Source of the DNA: Conidiobolus incongruus B7586
Taxonomy: Eukaryota > Entomophthoromycota > Entomophthoromycetes > Entomophthorales > Conidiobolaceae
Assembly: GCA_000697335.1 (NCBI GenBank)
Contig: JNEM01015499.1
Span: forward strand, 1-11,615
Reading direction: 5' to 3'
DNA: 11,615 nt
The notes below the pieces were generated by a model. The model made no database searches. It was not told the origin of the DNA and saw only the letters and a list, made by a program, of their open reading frames with translations. Below, piece by piece: positions 1-8,847 of this stretch (within the stretch, counting starts at the first letter, position 1; each line of letters starts with the position of its first letter). Made by a program: the position numbers and the translations under genes.

Positions 1-782
1 ATTATGAATAAATAAATATTACAATTTTAACAGATATTTATCCAATTATTCAAATTATTTTGATATTAAAAATATCATTTTAAATAAAACATATTATATT
101 TATTTTATATTTTATTATAAGTAATTGGTAATACAGAAGGTAATTATAATCAACTAATTAAAAATAAAAATTATTAGTATTTTTTAAAATAAGTATATAA
201 TATTTGTTAATATTGAAATTAATTAAATATCCTAAAATTTATTACTTAATGAAATAAAAATAAATTATAAAATCTTAATTTTTTCAAAACATAATATTAA
301 TATATATAAAACATTATAAATTCAAGTATATTTTTAACAAAATAGTTATAAATGTTTTATGTTCCAAATGAGCTTAAATATCTTAGTTATAACTTTATCA
401 TATTTCAAAAAATTCATACTAACATAAATTTATTTTTTTATAATTTGATTTCATAAATTAATTTGTTTAAAATCTATTTTTATTTATTATAAATATTTTA
501 AAAAGTTAAAAATTGATTATAAAAATATAATTATATGAAATAATAAATAATTTCTATTTATAATATAGAATTTGAATAAATATAAAATTATAATTTATAA
601 TTTTTGTTTGAAATAACAAGAGGTGTATATCAATATAAATCATAAATATACACATGAATTTTAAAATTAACATATTAAATATTGGTTAATATTTACCGAG
701 TTAGATCAAATTTACTTAATATGCTATTCGAATTTTTCAAGATACTAAATTGATAACTAAAAATAATTAAAATTATTAAATA

Positions 783-801
783 TTAATATAGAAATTAAGA
801 A
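783..801 (+). repeat. Isolated mariner-end-like motif (possible relic terminal repeat)
   Basis: The 19 bases here match the first 19 bases of the younger mariner's left terminal repeat (10141-10159) at 18 positions, and they are preceded by TA at 781-782, the mariner target dinucleotide. The similarity stops after this motif, and I found no partner end within about 1.3 kb. A tRNA gene lies about 190 bp further on, so a full element cannot follow. It could be a solo end, the edge of a deleted copy, or a chance match in AT-rich DNA. Confidence 0.3.
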
Positions 802-958
802 TATAAAAAATGTATATAATTATACATTAATTAATAGGTTATATAGAGAGGAATAATTTATTAATTGGAGAAATAACAGAATGGAAAGTGATTATAAAAT
901 ATTTGAATAATAAAAGTTAAATATGATACAATTATGAATTGAGAATGAATGATAATTG

Positions 959-963
959 AAAAA
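959..963 (-). terminator. Possible RNA polymerase III terminator
   Basis: On the minus strand a run of five T lies about 30 nt beyond the 3' end of the tRNA gene and is the first such run downstream of it. RNA polymerase III stops at short T runs, so this is the likely end of the primary transcript. The placement fits, but T runs are common in this DNA. Confidence 0.35.
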
Positions 964-993
964 GAAATTTCAAATTATCAAATATACTAGAGA

Positions 994-1065
994 CTCTCCG
1001 ACTGGGAATTGAACCCAGGTCACCCGCGTGACAGGCGGGTATACTGACCACTATACTATCGAAGA
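994..1065 (-). tRNA. tRNA-Asp (anticodon GTC)
   Basis: The minus strand folds into a complete 72-nt cloverleaf. The seven-base acceptor arms (1059-1065 and 995-1001) pair fully with one G-U pair, and the discriminator base at 994 is G, as expected for Asp. The anticodon GTC is at 1030-1032, in a loop closed by a GC-rich stem (CCCGC/GCGGG). The T arm includes GGTTCAATTCC (1005-1015), which is also the polymerase III B box. The A box is at about 1048-1058. There is no intron, and CCA is not encoded, as is normal in eukaryotes. It delivers aspartate to GAC/GAU codons. Its GC content is far above the flanks, and it reads as a functional nuclear gene. Confidence 0.96.
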
Positions 1066-3519
1066 TTAAACATTTTTTAAAATATTTTTTAACAACATTA
1101 AGAATGTTTGGTGTATTGAAACATATCCTAAATAATTATAGATATAATCAAATATATTCATGAATATTTCTTTTTATTTTCTCAACTCTTTATAGTTTTT
1201 TTAATTTCATTTTCTATCTGATGACTTAGACCTCTTTAATTTTAAATTTCATTATAGTTTTTATTTTTTAATTATATCCAATATTTATTAAATAATTTCA
1301 TCACTTATAATAATCAATGTTAATTACTGAATCATAGTATTTATTCCCAAACTGTTAATTTTTATATATTAATATATCTGTAAACAGTTTATAAAAACTC
1401 ATGTTAAATAATAACTCCCTTATTAATTATTTTTCTAATCCAAACATTCTTGTCAATTATGATAATAAAAGTTGTCATTTGTTAAAAATATGTTAACAAA
1501 CAACATCAATAATCAAGATTATGTATTAAAGTAAGTAATTGATACTAAAGTAACGTCACGTATTTTTCGTTATAATCTGATGATATACATAACCGATTAT
1601 CAAATTAGAATTACTATCTACTAATTTGTCTTCCAAAAGTGGCTCAATTTGCTTGATTTTAATTTGTATCAATTATTTTTTAAATTTTTTAAAATATTTG
1701 ATAAAAATTTTTAAGAAAAATATTATTTTATTTATAGTTTATTGATAAATATATAGTACTTATAATATATATATTTAAAATTTATTAAAAAATTTAATAA
1801 TTTCTTATTTAAATTCATAAATCACATATTTGGAATAATTACATCATAGTAGATAATTTAACAAATTAGAATTTATAAAAAACTAAATTAAAAAATTGTT
1901 CAATTTCTTATGAATGGAGTGGTATTTGATTATTATTTGCTAATTGACGATTTAGTGTAATAAAGTGGTAAACAATATAGAATCAAATAAATAGAATTAC
2001 CCAATAATTCGTTATTTACAACTAAAAATTGTGATTTATATATGAATGATTTTATAAAACAAGTTAACTTTTTTAATGTATATGAGGTTGTAAAAATAAA
2101 GCATTCTTAATTAAAATTTTCAATAATACTTATTGTAATAATAATATTAATAACAATTAATTGCTGATTTATCTCTATAGTTTATGGTTTTTGAATATTA
2201 ATACACATACAGTATGATTAATTTTTTTAGCAATTGTATTCAATTTAGTTGTATTCACTTGAAATTTTAGTTAATAGACACTATCATCATTTGTAGTGTA
2301 ACACATAATTATATAAAATTAAAAGTAAGATTTGATGTTATTGAACTGTTATATCATACCGATTATAGGTCCAATTCAACAGTACACGCGTTTTACATAA
2401 TCATTTGAGAACAATATATTATGTATGTCATCTAATATTGATATACTTCCCCTCTACATTAATTTTATTAATGTACAAGATAATATTAAATTCTTTTGAA
2501 ATATATTTTTTTAATTGATATAGCTTAATATGATAAGATATGGAAAATTAAACATTGATGATACAAAAGTAGCTTGATAGATTTAATTAAATCTTATTAT
2601 TATATTGTTTATTCCACAGAAAAATACAACTCCATTATTTATAATATCAAATATTAAATAATTATCAATAGAATTATATTTATTAAAATAATGATAATCC
2701 AATACTAAAAAATTAATTTATTATTTAATATTTTGACATTCTATATATCATTTAATTTTACTGATCATGACAAATTCTAATTAATTAATATTTACCAACT
2801 TTTTATTAGCTTTATTAAAGAATTATTTTTTTTTGATATCCTAACAAAAGAGGAAATTTTAGTTATTTTCAAATTAGCAGATATTTCAATTGAAAATTGG
2901 TTCATTTTTAATTAAAAAAATTTAACTTGAATGATAATTTTATGATGAAATTTAATTTTAAAAAGTATATGTACATAAATATATTATTATCATATTAAAA
3001 TTTTGAATTTTATAATTAACGAATTAAGTATTTAAGGATTTGATTTATAATATAAATTGATTCATAAATAATATCAAAATTCAATAAACAATAAAGTGTA
3101 TTTATAGATATTTGGATTTTGATTTATCCACTATAATCCTTATAAAGAGATTCTGAGGATCTTAATACCCAATAATATTCACCACTGATTCAAATTTCAT
3201 GTATGACAAATTATGATAATTGCTAATTTGGGTTGGTTAATTTTTTAGTGGTGTATGATATGTACCTCTTCTATTTTTAAAATAATTGCAAAATATTATT
3301 GAACATATATTATTTATTAAAAATATTGTATTATAGACATTGTTAATAAAAATATTACTTTAAATATCATGAATATAATCTCAAGATTAGATAGTTTTGA
3401 ATTTATGTAATTATGCGAATAGGGGGTAACTAATTATGTCATTAAATAAAGTCTAAGGAGATTGATGTATTTATCAGGTTTAAAATTGTGATTCATGCAA
3501 AATGATCAATTCAATCATT
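1066..3519. other. Long AT-rich intergenic region
   Basis: About 2.4 kb of A/T-dominated sequence with no open frame of useful length and no recognisable RNA gene or transposon remnant. A modest imperfect hairpin is present at 1471-1504. The last few hundred bases before the channel gene are slightly less AT-rich and probably contain its upstream control region, but I recognise no factor-binding sites. Confidence 0.65.
1471..1504. repeat. Short imperfect inverted repeat
   Basis: TTTGTTAA at 1478-1485 faces TTAACAAA at 1493-1500, and the outer GTTG/CAAC bases extend the pairing across a three-base bulge. This gives about 12 pairs around a 7-nt loop. It sits in spacer DNA, and no role is evident. 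Confidence 0.35.
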
Positions 3520-3527
3520 TATAAATA
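3520..3527 (+). promoter_or_regulatory. TATA box of the channel gene
   Basis: TATAAATA lies about 62-69 nt upstream of the ATG at 3589 and is followed by a short C-rich patch (CTCTCCCC, about 3530-3538) unusual for this spacer. Transcription would start around 3550, leaving a short leader. The spacing fits a TATA promoter, but AT-rich DNA contains many such matches. Confidence 0.45.
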
Positions 3528-3588
3528 GCACTCTCCCCAATAATATTATCAACGATTTTTAATCCAATGTTCCTTAATAAAATTTAAA

Positions 3589-4959
3589 ATGACTAAAACA
3601 ACGCCTATTGAAAGGAGTAAAACATCTCGTGAATTAGCTAGATACAACTCTTTCAGATTAAATCTTTTTCGCTGGAAAGGTACCGTATTTAAACACGTAT
3701 TGCCCAAATGTATCTTTTTTGCTATTTGGTCAACTATAATCTACATTTTGAATAGATTTTCTTATAACATCTCTGTTCCAAGTTCATTAATTACTATTCT
3801 GGGAGCTTTCATTTCTCTATTATTAGTTTTTAGAACTAATACAGCTTATGACAGATTTTGGGAAGGCCGTAAAGTATGGAGTACTATGAAAGTGTGTCTC
3901 AGAAATTTAGCTAGACTAACTTGGTTACATTGTGAAGAACGTGAACCTAAAGACAGAGCAATCAAAGAGCATATCATTAACCTTTTAATAGCGTTTGCAG
4001 TTTACACTAAACACCACTTGAGACAGGAATTTGATGTCGATTATATGGATTGTGAAGGGTTGATGCATAATTTTCCAGAAACTACTGGTAATACTCCTGA
4101 CAGTACTGTAAATCCATATACCCGAGGTGACCATGATTTCTTAGCTATTGAAATCAAAGAGTCTATTAAAAACAACGATAGCCATAACTTCCCATTGATT
4201 ATTATACAAAGATTATCTGCCTTTATTTCTTTCCAAGTTGAAACTAACAGGGTAAATGCGTCCGTACAAGGTGTATTGATCAATACTTTAACTACTTTGA
4301 CTGATTGTTTGACTGGGTTTGAGAGGATTTTATACACCCCAATTCCTATCGCCTATTCAGTCCATTTGAGTCAGTCTTTATGGATATTCTGTTTGATTTT
4401 GCCATTTCAATTCCTTTCAATGTTAAAGGATTATTCTTGGGTCTCTATTCCCTTCACCATATTATCAACATTTGTTCTCTTCGGTATTTTAAACATTGGT
4501 GAAGAAATTGAAAATCCCTTTGGTTATGATCTCAATGATCTTCCCCTAGACGACTACTGTGCTACCATCCGCCAAGAATTGGAAGCTATTTGCAAACTCT
4601 CTTCCAATCAAATTATGGTTCAAGCTGAAGATGGATTCAAATTCAACCTTTTACATATGGGTCTCGCAAACGATAAAGTCAACAAAATCAACAAACACAA
4701 ACAAGCTAAGCGCAAGATTAATGAAAGTGGCTCTTCGGGTAATTATTCTAAATCCAGTACGATGAGTAGAGGAACCAGTTCAGCTCCTAGCTCAGCATCC
4801 AATACTACCAAATTCAGTCCTCCTCAACAATATCCAGTCACACCTCAAACTTTCAAATCTTCTCATCACCCAACTAAAGAAACAGGTGACGCTGAACATT
4901 GTGATAACGCAGGCGGAGGCGGAGGTGGAGCTACTGGTGGCGGAGGTGGTGAAGATTAA
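3589..4959 (+). CDS. Bestrophin/UPF0187-family anion channel, membrane protein
   Basis: An intronless 456-aa protein of the bestrophin-like (UPF0187, RFP-TM) family, whose members form chloride or other anion channels in membranes. Four hydrophobic segments are visible at about 36-56, 64-83, 260-278 and 283-303. Family motifs are clear: FRTNTAYDRFWEGRKVW at 81-97 after the second helix, the TPIPIAYSVHL stretch near 250-260, and GEEIENPFGYDL at about 304-315 followed by the LPLD segment. The ATG at 3589 has A at -3 and begins the conserved N-terminal region. Fungal members have this same layout. After about residue 365 the chain becomes a basic, then Ser/Thr/Pro-rich tail ending in Gly runs (442-454), probably disordered and cytosolic. 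There are no in-frame TAA or TAG codons inside, and the stop is TAA. The substrate ion and the membrane it occupies cannot be read from sequence. Confidence 0.9.
   Translation: MTKTTPIERSKTSRELARYNSFRLNLFRWKGTVFKHVLPKCIFFAIWSTIIYILNRFSYNISVPSSLITILGAFISLLLVFRTNTAYDRFWEGRKVWSTMKVCLRNLARLTWLHCEEREPKDRAIKEHIINLLIAFAVYTKHHLRQEFDVDYMDCEGLMHNFPETTGNTPDSTVNPYTRGDHDFLAIEIKESIKNNDSHNFPLIIIQRLSAFISFQVETNRVNASVQGVLINTLTTLTDCLTGFERILYTPIPIAYSVHLSQSLWIFCLILPFQFLSMLKDYSWVSIPFTILSTFVLFGILNIGEEIENPFGYDLNDLPLDDYCATIRQELEAICKLSSNQIMVQAEDGFKFNLLHMGLANDKVNKINKHKQAKRKINESGSSGNYSKSSTMSRGTSSAPSSASNTTKFSPPQQYPVTPQTFKSSHHPTKETGDAEHCDNAGGGGGGATGGGGGED
4911..4955 (+). repeat. Gly-codon GGN tract at the 3' end of the channel gene
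   Basis: This tract of GGN codons encodes the two Gly runs of the tail, split by Ala-Thr. It is the most G-rich plus-strand segment in a window that is otherwise nearly all A/T. Closely spaced GG pairs could form a weak two-layer G-quadruplex, and the tract probably varies in length by slippage. Confidence 0.6.
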
Positions 4960-5639
4960 TTCATATTGTTAACTTATCCAGCCAAGCAAAATGATATTTA
5001 AAATATCAGTATAATTAATTAAAAACTACTATTTTTATCATTATTTCCACTTAAAATATATAAATTATATTTTTAATAAAAACAATAAAATACTTTTCAT
5101 TTTTAATATTGTTAAATACATTTGTATATCATAAACTACCATTCAAATATATAATCCGTATAATAACAATTGGCAATTCGATTATAATTATTTAATAAAA
5201 TCACAACTATATTCAAATTAGTTTTAAAATTTTTAAATTACTCTTACTGACAAAACAACAAAAATAATATTTTAAATAATATAAAATCATAAATAGATAT
5301 TAAAAGTGGTAATCATAGAAAACTGCAAAATCAATTAGTCATGAATTAATTTGACTATAAAGCGACAATGATCATATTGTGTGATTATGTCAATAGATTT
5401 TCCTAGTTGGTTTTAAAATGTTTGACACCATTTTTCACGAGATTAAAAAAAATTGAAAATTCAATTTGAAATTATCACCAAAATGATTTATCCAATCAAA
5501 GCGAGTAAACCAGATTCAAGTAAAGATTTATTGGATGAATTATAATCCCATAAGGTAAAAAAATTAAATTTTATATATGGATAATTGAGATTAGGAATAT
5601 ATAAAGAGAGGAAGGTCGAGGGTGGGATGATGAAAATTC
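4960..5639. other. Intergenic region between the channel gene and TBP
   Basis: This holds the 3' end of the channel transcript and then the upstream region of TBP. The second half, from about 5320, is visibly less AT-rich than open spacer. It includes a six-base inverted pair (TAGTCA 5336-5341, TGACTA 5352-5357) and a purine-rich run near 5604-5630. These may belong to the TBP promoter, but I cannot assign a factor. No gene is seen. Confidence 0.55.
5075..5089 (+). terminator. Probable polyadenylation signals of the channel gene
   Basis: Two AATAAA hexamers (5075-5080 and 5084-5089) lie about 115-130 nt after the TAA stop at 4957-4959. Their position suits a short 3' untranslated region. Such hexamers are common by chance in this composition. 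Confidence 0.35.
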
Positions 5640-5647
5640 TATATAAA
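5640..5647 (+). promoter_or_regulatory. TATA box of the TBP gene
   Basis: TATATAAA is followed 20-30 nt later by a pyrimidine-rich stretch (CCCCTTTCTTCTC, about 5657-5669), a plausible start region. A second match, ATATATAAAG, lies near 5597-5606. The leader to the ATG at 5792 would be about 120 nt. Whether a leader intron exists cannot be told. A TATA box in the TBP gene would allow self-regulation, but that is inference. Confidence 0.45.
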
Positions 5648-5791
5648 CTGAAGGTTCCCCTTTCTTCTCAATTTGACTCGTCGACAGTCCGCTCTCATTG
5701 GTTAATTTCGTAGTATTGTTTACATTTTTACTTGTATTATTTTATCCTTATATCATATACCTTGTATTTTATATAATTAGTATTTACTAAC

Positions 5792-6976
5792 ATGTCTCAT
5801 CATTTTCCATACGGTGCTCCTTCTCCTGCTAACCATACCGCTCAATCGCCCTACGGCCAGACCCCTAATTTTACGACTCCTGGTGGTCAAACACCTAATC
5901 CTTATGGTCAGACACCTAACCTTACTACTCCCGGTGGCCAAACTCCAAACATTTATGGACAGACTCCTAACTTAACAACCCCCGGCGGGCAAACCCCTAA
6001 CGCTTATGGTCAGACTCCTAACTTAACCACTCCAGGTGCTGGTGGAGCTACCCCAAGTGCATATGGCCAACCAACTCCCTTATACGGTGCTACCACACCA
6101 AATCCTTATGGTGGTGCTGCTACTCCCAACCCATATGGCCAGCCATATACTCCTAATGCTTACTCTGCACAGGCCACCCCTGCATACCAGGTTGCTACTC
6201 CTACCCCTGCTGCTGAGGCAACTCCTGCAGCTGCACCCGAGCCTCCCTCGGCTTCGGGTATGCTTCCGACTTTACAGTATGTTTAATCTTCTTTCTTATG
6301 AAAGTTGATATTGATTGATTCAATTTTAGGAATATTGTAGCCACAGTAAACTTAGATTGTAGATTGGATTTAAAAACAATTGCTTTACATGCTCGTAATG
6401 CAGAATATAATCCTAAGGTAACTAATTAGATTCCAAATTAGAATTATTCAGCTTTATTGAATAATATGATTAATCATATTCACAATTATAGCGTTTCGCT
6501 GCTGTAATTATGCGTATTCGTGAACCTAAGACTACAGCTTTAATCTTTGGTTCCGGAAAAATGGTTGTAACAGGTGCTAAATCAGAAGATGACTCCCGTC
6601 TTGCAGCTCGTAAATACGCTCGTATTGTTCAGAAGTTAGGCTTCCAAGCCAAATTTACAGACTTCAAAATTCAGAACATTGTGGGTAGTTCAGATGTTAA
6701 ATTCCCTATTCGTCTTGAGGGTCTTGCTTACTCTCACGGACATTTCTGTTCTGTAAGTTTAACACATATTTATTTATGACCTTTTTTTATTTACAATTCT
6801 TTTAGTATGAACCTGAATTGTTCCCTGGTCTAATTTATCGTATGGTAAAGCCTAAGATTGTATTGCTTATTTTCGTATCGGGTAAAATTGTCTTGACTGG
6901 TGCAAAAGTTAGAGAAGAAATTTACCAAGCCTTTGACGCTATTTACCCTGTACTTACTGAATTCCGTAAACCTTAA
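5792..6976 (+). CDS. TBP: TATA-binding protein (TBP), four exons
   Basis: The general transcription factor that binds TATA DNA for RNA polymerases I, II and III. Exons are 5792-6276, 6330-6417, 6492-6752 and 6806-6976, giving 334 aa. All junctions are GT-AG and keep frame. Residues 1-161 (exon 1) are a low-complexity Tyr/Gly/Thr/Pro/Asn-rich N-terminus with a 17-residue tandem repeat. The core starts at about 163 and contains both saddle repeats, including [33 protein letters not shown] and the [18 protein letters not shown] segment. The four DNA-kinking phenylalanines are all present (F193, F210, F284, F301). Small differences from the usual core are IFGSGK for IFASGK, GSSDVKF for GSCDVKF, and HFCSYEPE for HFSSYEPE. 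The core ends at EFRKP, the normal place, with TAA. All Gln codons are CAA or CAG. Retention of intron 1 would truncate the protein just before the core. Confidence 0.97.
5852..6037 (+). repeat. Coding minisatellite: 17-residue repeats in the TBP N-terminus
   Basis: Nearly four copies of a 51-bp unit encode [16 protein letters not shown] plus one variable residue, starting at Tyr 21, 38, 55 and 72. The units differ at many third codon positions while the peptide is nearly unchanged, so the array is not a fresh slippage product and the peptide seems to be maintained. Looser TPNPYG/TPNAYS units continue to about residue 130. Confidence 0.9.
6277..6329 (+). other. TBP intron 1 (53 nt)
   Basis: Donor GTATGT and acceptor TTTTAG. 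It splits the Gln 162 codon as CA|G (phase 2), exactly between the variable N-terminus and the conserved core. If unspliced, the reading frame stops after two codons. Frame continuity into [10 protein letters not shown] supports the call. Confidence 0.93.
6418..6491 (+). other. TBP intron 2 (74 nt)
   Basis: Donor GTAACT and acceptor TTATAG, phase 0, between Lys 191 and Arg 192 inside the conserved NPK|RFAAVIM stretch, which fixes both borders. It contains in-frame stops if retained. Confidence 0.92.
6753..6805 (+). other. TBP intron 3 (53 nt)
   Basis: Donor GTAAGT and acceptor CTTTTAG after a T-rich tract, phase 0, between Ser 278 and Tyr 279 in the conserved FCS|YEPELF segment. Same length as intron 1, typical of a compact intron class. 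Confidence 0.93.
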
Positions 6977-7120
6977 AGCTTCTGTAACTATATCTAACAA
7001 ACGAAGTCTATGTAAATTAAATTTGCACCTTTTTTGCCAATTCTTCTTGTATGACATTTGTTTGCTTCATATTAATAATTATATTATGGACCTTACCTTA
7101 TTTGTAACTTTATCATTGAC

Positions 7121-7126
7121 AATAAA
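7121..7126 (+). terminator. Possible polyadenylation signal of TBP
   Basis: AATAAA lies about 145 nt after the TBP stop. The intervening 3' region is T-rich but less extreme in composition than the spacer beyond. Weak support. Confidence 0.3.
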
Positions 7127-8731
7127 CAATTTGAAAAATCTACATAAAAATCATTTCAATCTACCTTTTTTGCCTTTCTTATCAAATTTGTCTTAGATGT
7201 ATTACTAATTTATTTTACATCAGCTTAGTAATATTTGCTAATATAATACCCCTAAGTTTGACCTAGTATCTAGCTCAGCTCAAAAACATCAATTAAATTT
7301 CTTATCAATCAGATATTAAATGTAATGTTATAACAAAAAGCAATCTGATCCCCAAATTTTCTTTTCATTAATCTCAACTACCAAAATATTGATGGTTGAT
7401 TGGTTGATACAATTTTAAAGATAGTCAATGTCTATTGGATCAACTAATTATTCATCCAATAAAATTAATCATTTACCCCTTTTAAATTTAAATATTTTAA
7501 CTTGATTTATAAATTTTTTAATTTTATTTTATTGAATGAATTAGAAAAATGATTTATAGATTTTGGAAGATGAATGAATTATATGTTGCAAGATTTAGCC
7601 AACAAATTCAGAAGAAATATTTTCCAACACAAAATAAATTCAATGCTGATAATATAATTCTTAAGATGGTAAAACTTTTTTATTTATGATTGATATCATG
7701 TGTTCAAAAAATATAGATAAAGTTGAAATAATTATATTAATTCTATTTCATTGATTTATTATATATATCATTCTTGAATTAATATATCTATTGGTTCAGG
7801 TGATAGAATATAAAGATTATTAAATTTTGTTCTAAAAATCAATATATTAGCAATATTTGTTATATTTTAAAGTCTCATCTTTTTAAATTGATAAACAGAT
7901 TTTACATGAATTATATTTCATTTTTGAACAAATAATATGACAATATTTAAAATTGAATTTAATATCCATTATAATATTTTCAAAACTTTAAATTCTATTC
8001 GAAATATATGAAATATTCTCATTAGTTTTTACTACTTATCAATTATTTGATTTTTATTTAGGTCATAGTTTTTATATTGAATTCATCATTATAATTTAAC
8101 ATTGAAAATATTTTAATGTGTTTAATAAAGATTTATCAATTAAAGCCTACTAGCAATATGACTTATTATTTCAAAATAAGTCTGTTATTAAAAATAAATT
8201 TTATTAAGAGCTAACAGAATTATGACTTCATTATTATCCTATCTAACCAACCTATATTTTATAATAATATCTTTGAATTTGAAAATATAATAATTAAAGT
8301 ACTAATTAATACTAATGCTGAAAATATTAATTAAGATAATTTTTAATATAATAAATTTATTTGCATATTATCTTATTATTATATCCAGGATGAATTTAAA
8401 TTTAAATTCATATTATATTAAAAAATATTGACAAATTATTTGTATAATTTATAATAATTATATTAAAAATAGCATTAAGTAATTAAATCAATATAATATA
8501 TATGATTAACTAGGTTAGTAACGATGTCAATAATATAATATATGAGTGAATATATTTTAAATTTAAAATAAAATAGTAATAATAATCATATTATCAAATT
8601 TAATAAATAATATTAAAAAAATAACATTAATAAAAATAATATTGATTAATAAGTAATCAAAAAAAATTAATAGGTTATTTGGAGAAAAAAAGAAATTATA
8701 TTTATCAACTAATTATTTATTATATATATTA

Positions 8732-8773
8732 TTTAATTTTTCTTAAGACTTATATTACTTAAGAAAATTAAAC
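8732..8773. repeat. Inverted repeat with CTTAAG cores
   Basis: Arms at 8732-8747 and 8758-8773 are inverted copies of each other apart from one single-base indel, each with CTTAAG at its inner edge, around a 10-nt loop. It lies about 75 bp before the decayed mariner copy and is not one of that element's ends. Function unknown; it could be a small remnant or a chance AT-rich palindrome. Confidence 0.45.
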
Positions 8774-8847
8774 TTAAAATAATTATTAAGTTATTTATAA
8801 AAATTTAAAAAACTAGTCATTTAATAAAATTTTATATTATATAATAA

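Larger units (their letters stand above)
1..993. other. AT-rich intergenic spacer
   Basis: This stretch is almost wholly A and T with dense stop codons in all frames. I see no coding region and no structured RNA in it. The only item that stands out is a short motif at 783-801 resembling the end of the mariner family found at the other end of the window. Confidence 0.7.
6977..8847. other. Intergenic region downstream of TBP
   Basis: The first 200 bases are probably the TBP 3' untranslated region. The rest is AT-rich spacer that becomes more extreme towards the transposons. A 39-codon frame at 7570-7689 is too short and featureless to call. Beyond the hairpin at 8732-8773 I see no structured element. 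Confidence 0.6.

Noticed and set aside
1217-1332. C-box-like TGATGA and D-box-like CTGA pair, as in a C/D snoRNA
   Set aside because: The boxes are about 110 nt apart with no convincing terminal stem; expected by chance in this composition.
4041-4337. Minus-strand open frame of 98 codons inside the channel gene
   Set aside because: It is antisense to a strongly conserved stretch of the bestrophin-like gene and resembles no family; a shadow frame.
6036-6308. Plus-strand Leu/Pro-rich frame overlapping the TBP N-terminus
   Set aside because: It is the shifted reading of the repeat-coding exon and runs into intron 1; the TBP frame is certain.
3589-6976. Host using a UAA=Gln nuclear code throughout
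   Set aside because: The channel and TBP genes have no internal TAA or TAG and both end in TAA at the natural protein end, so standard termination is the simplest reading for host genes.
6830-7196. Open frames on both strands over TBP exon 4 and its 3' region
   Set aside because: They overlap the conserved TBP exon in other frames and have AT-drift composition with no motifs.
7570-7689. 39-codon plus-strand frame starting MNELYVARFSQQ
   Set aside because: Short, no recognisable motif, no splice partners found. It could be a remnant, but nothing supports calling it.
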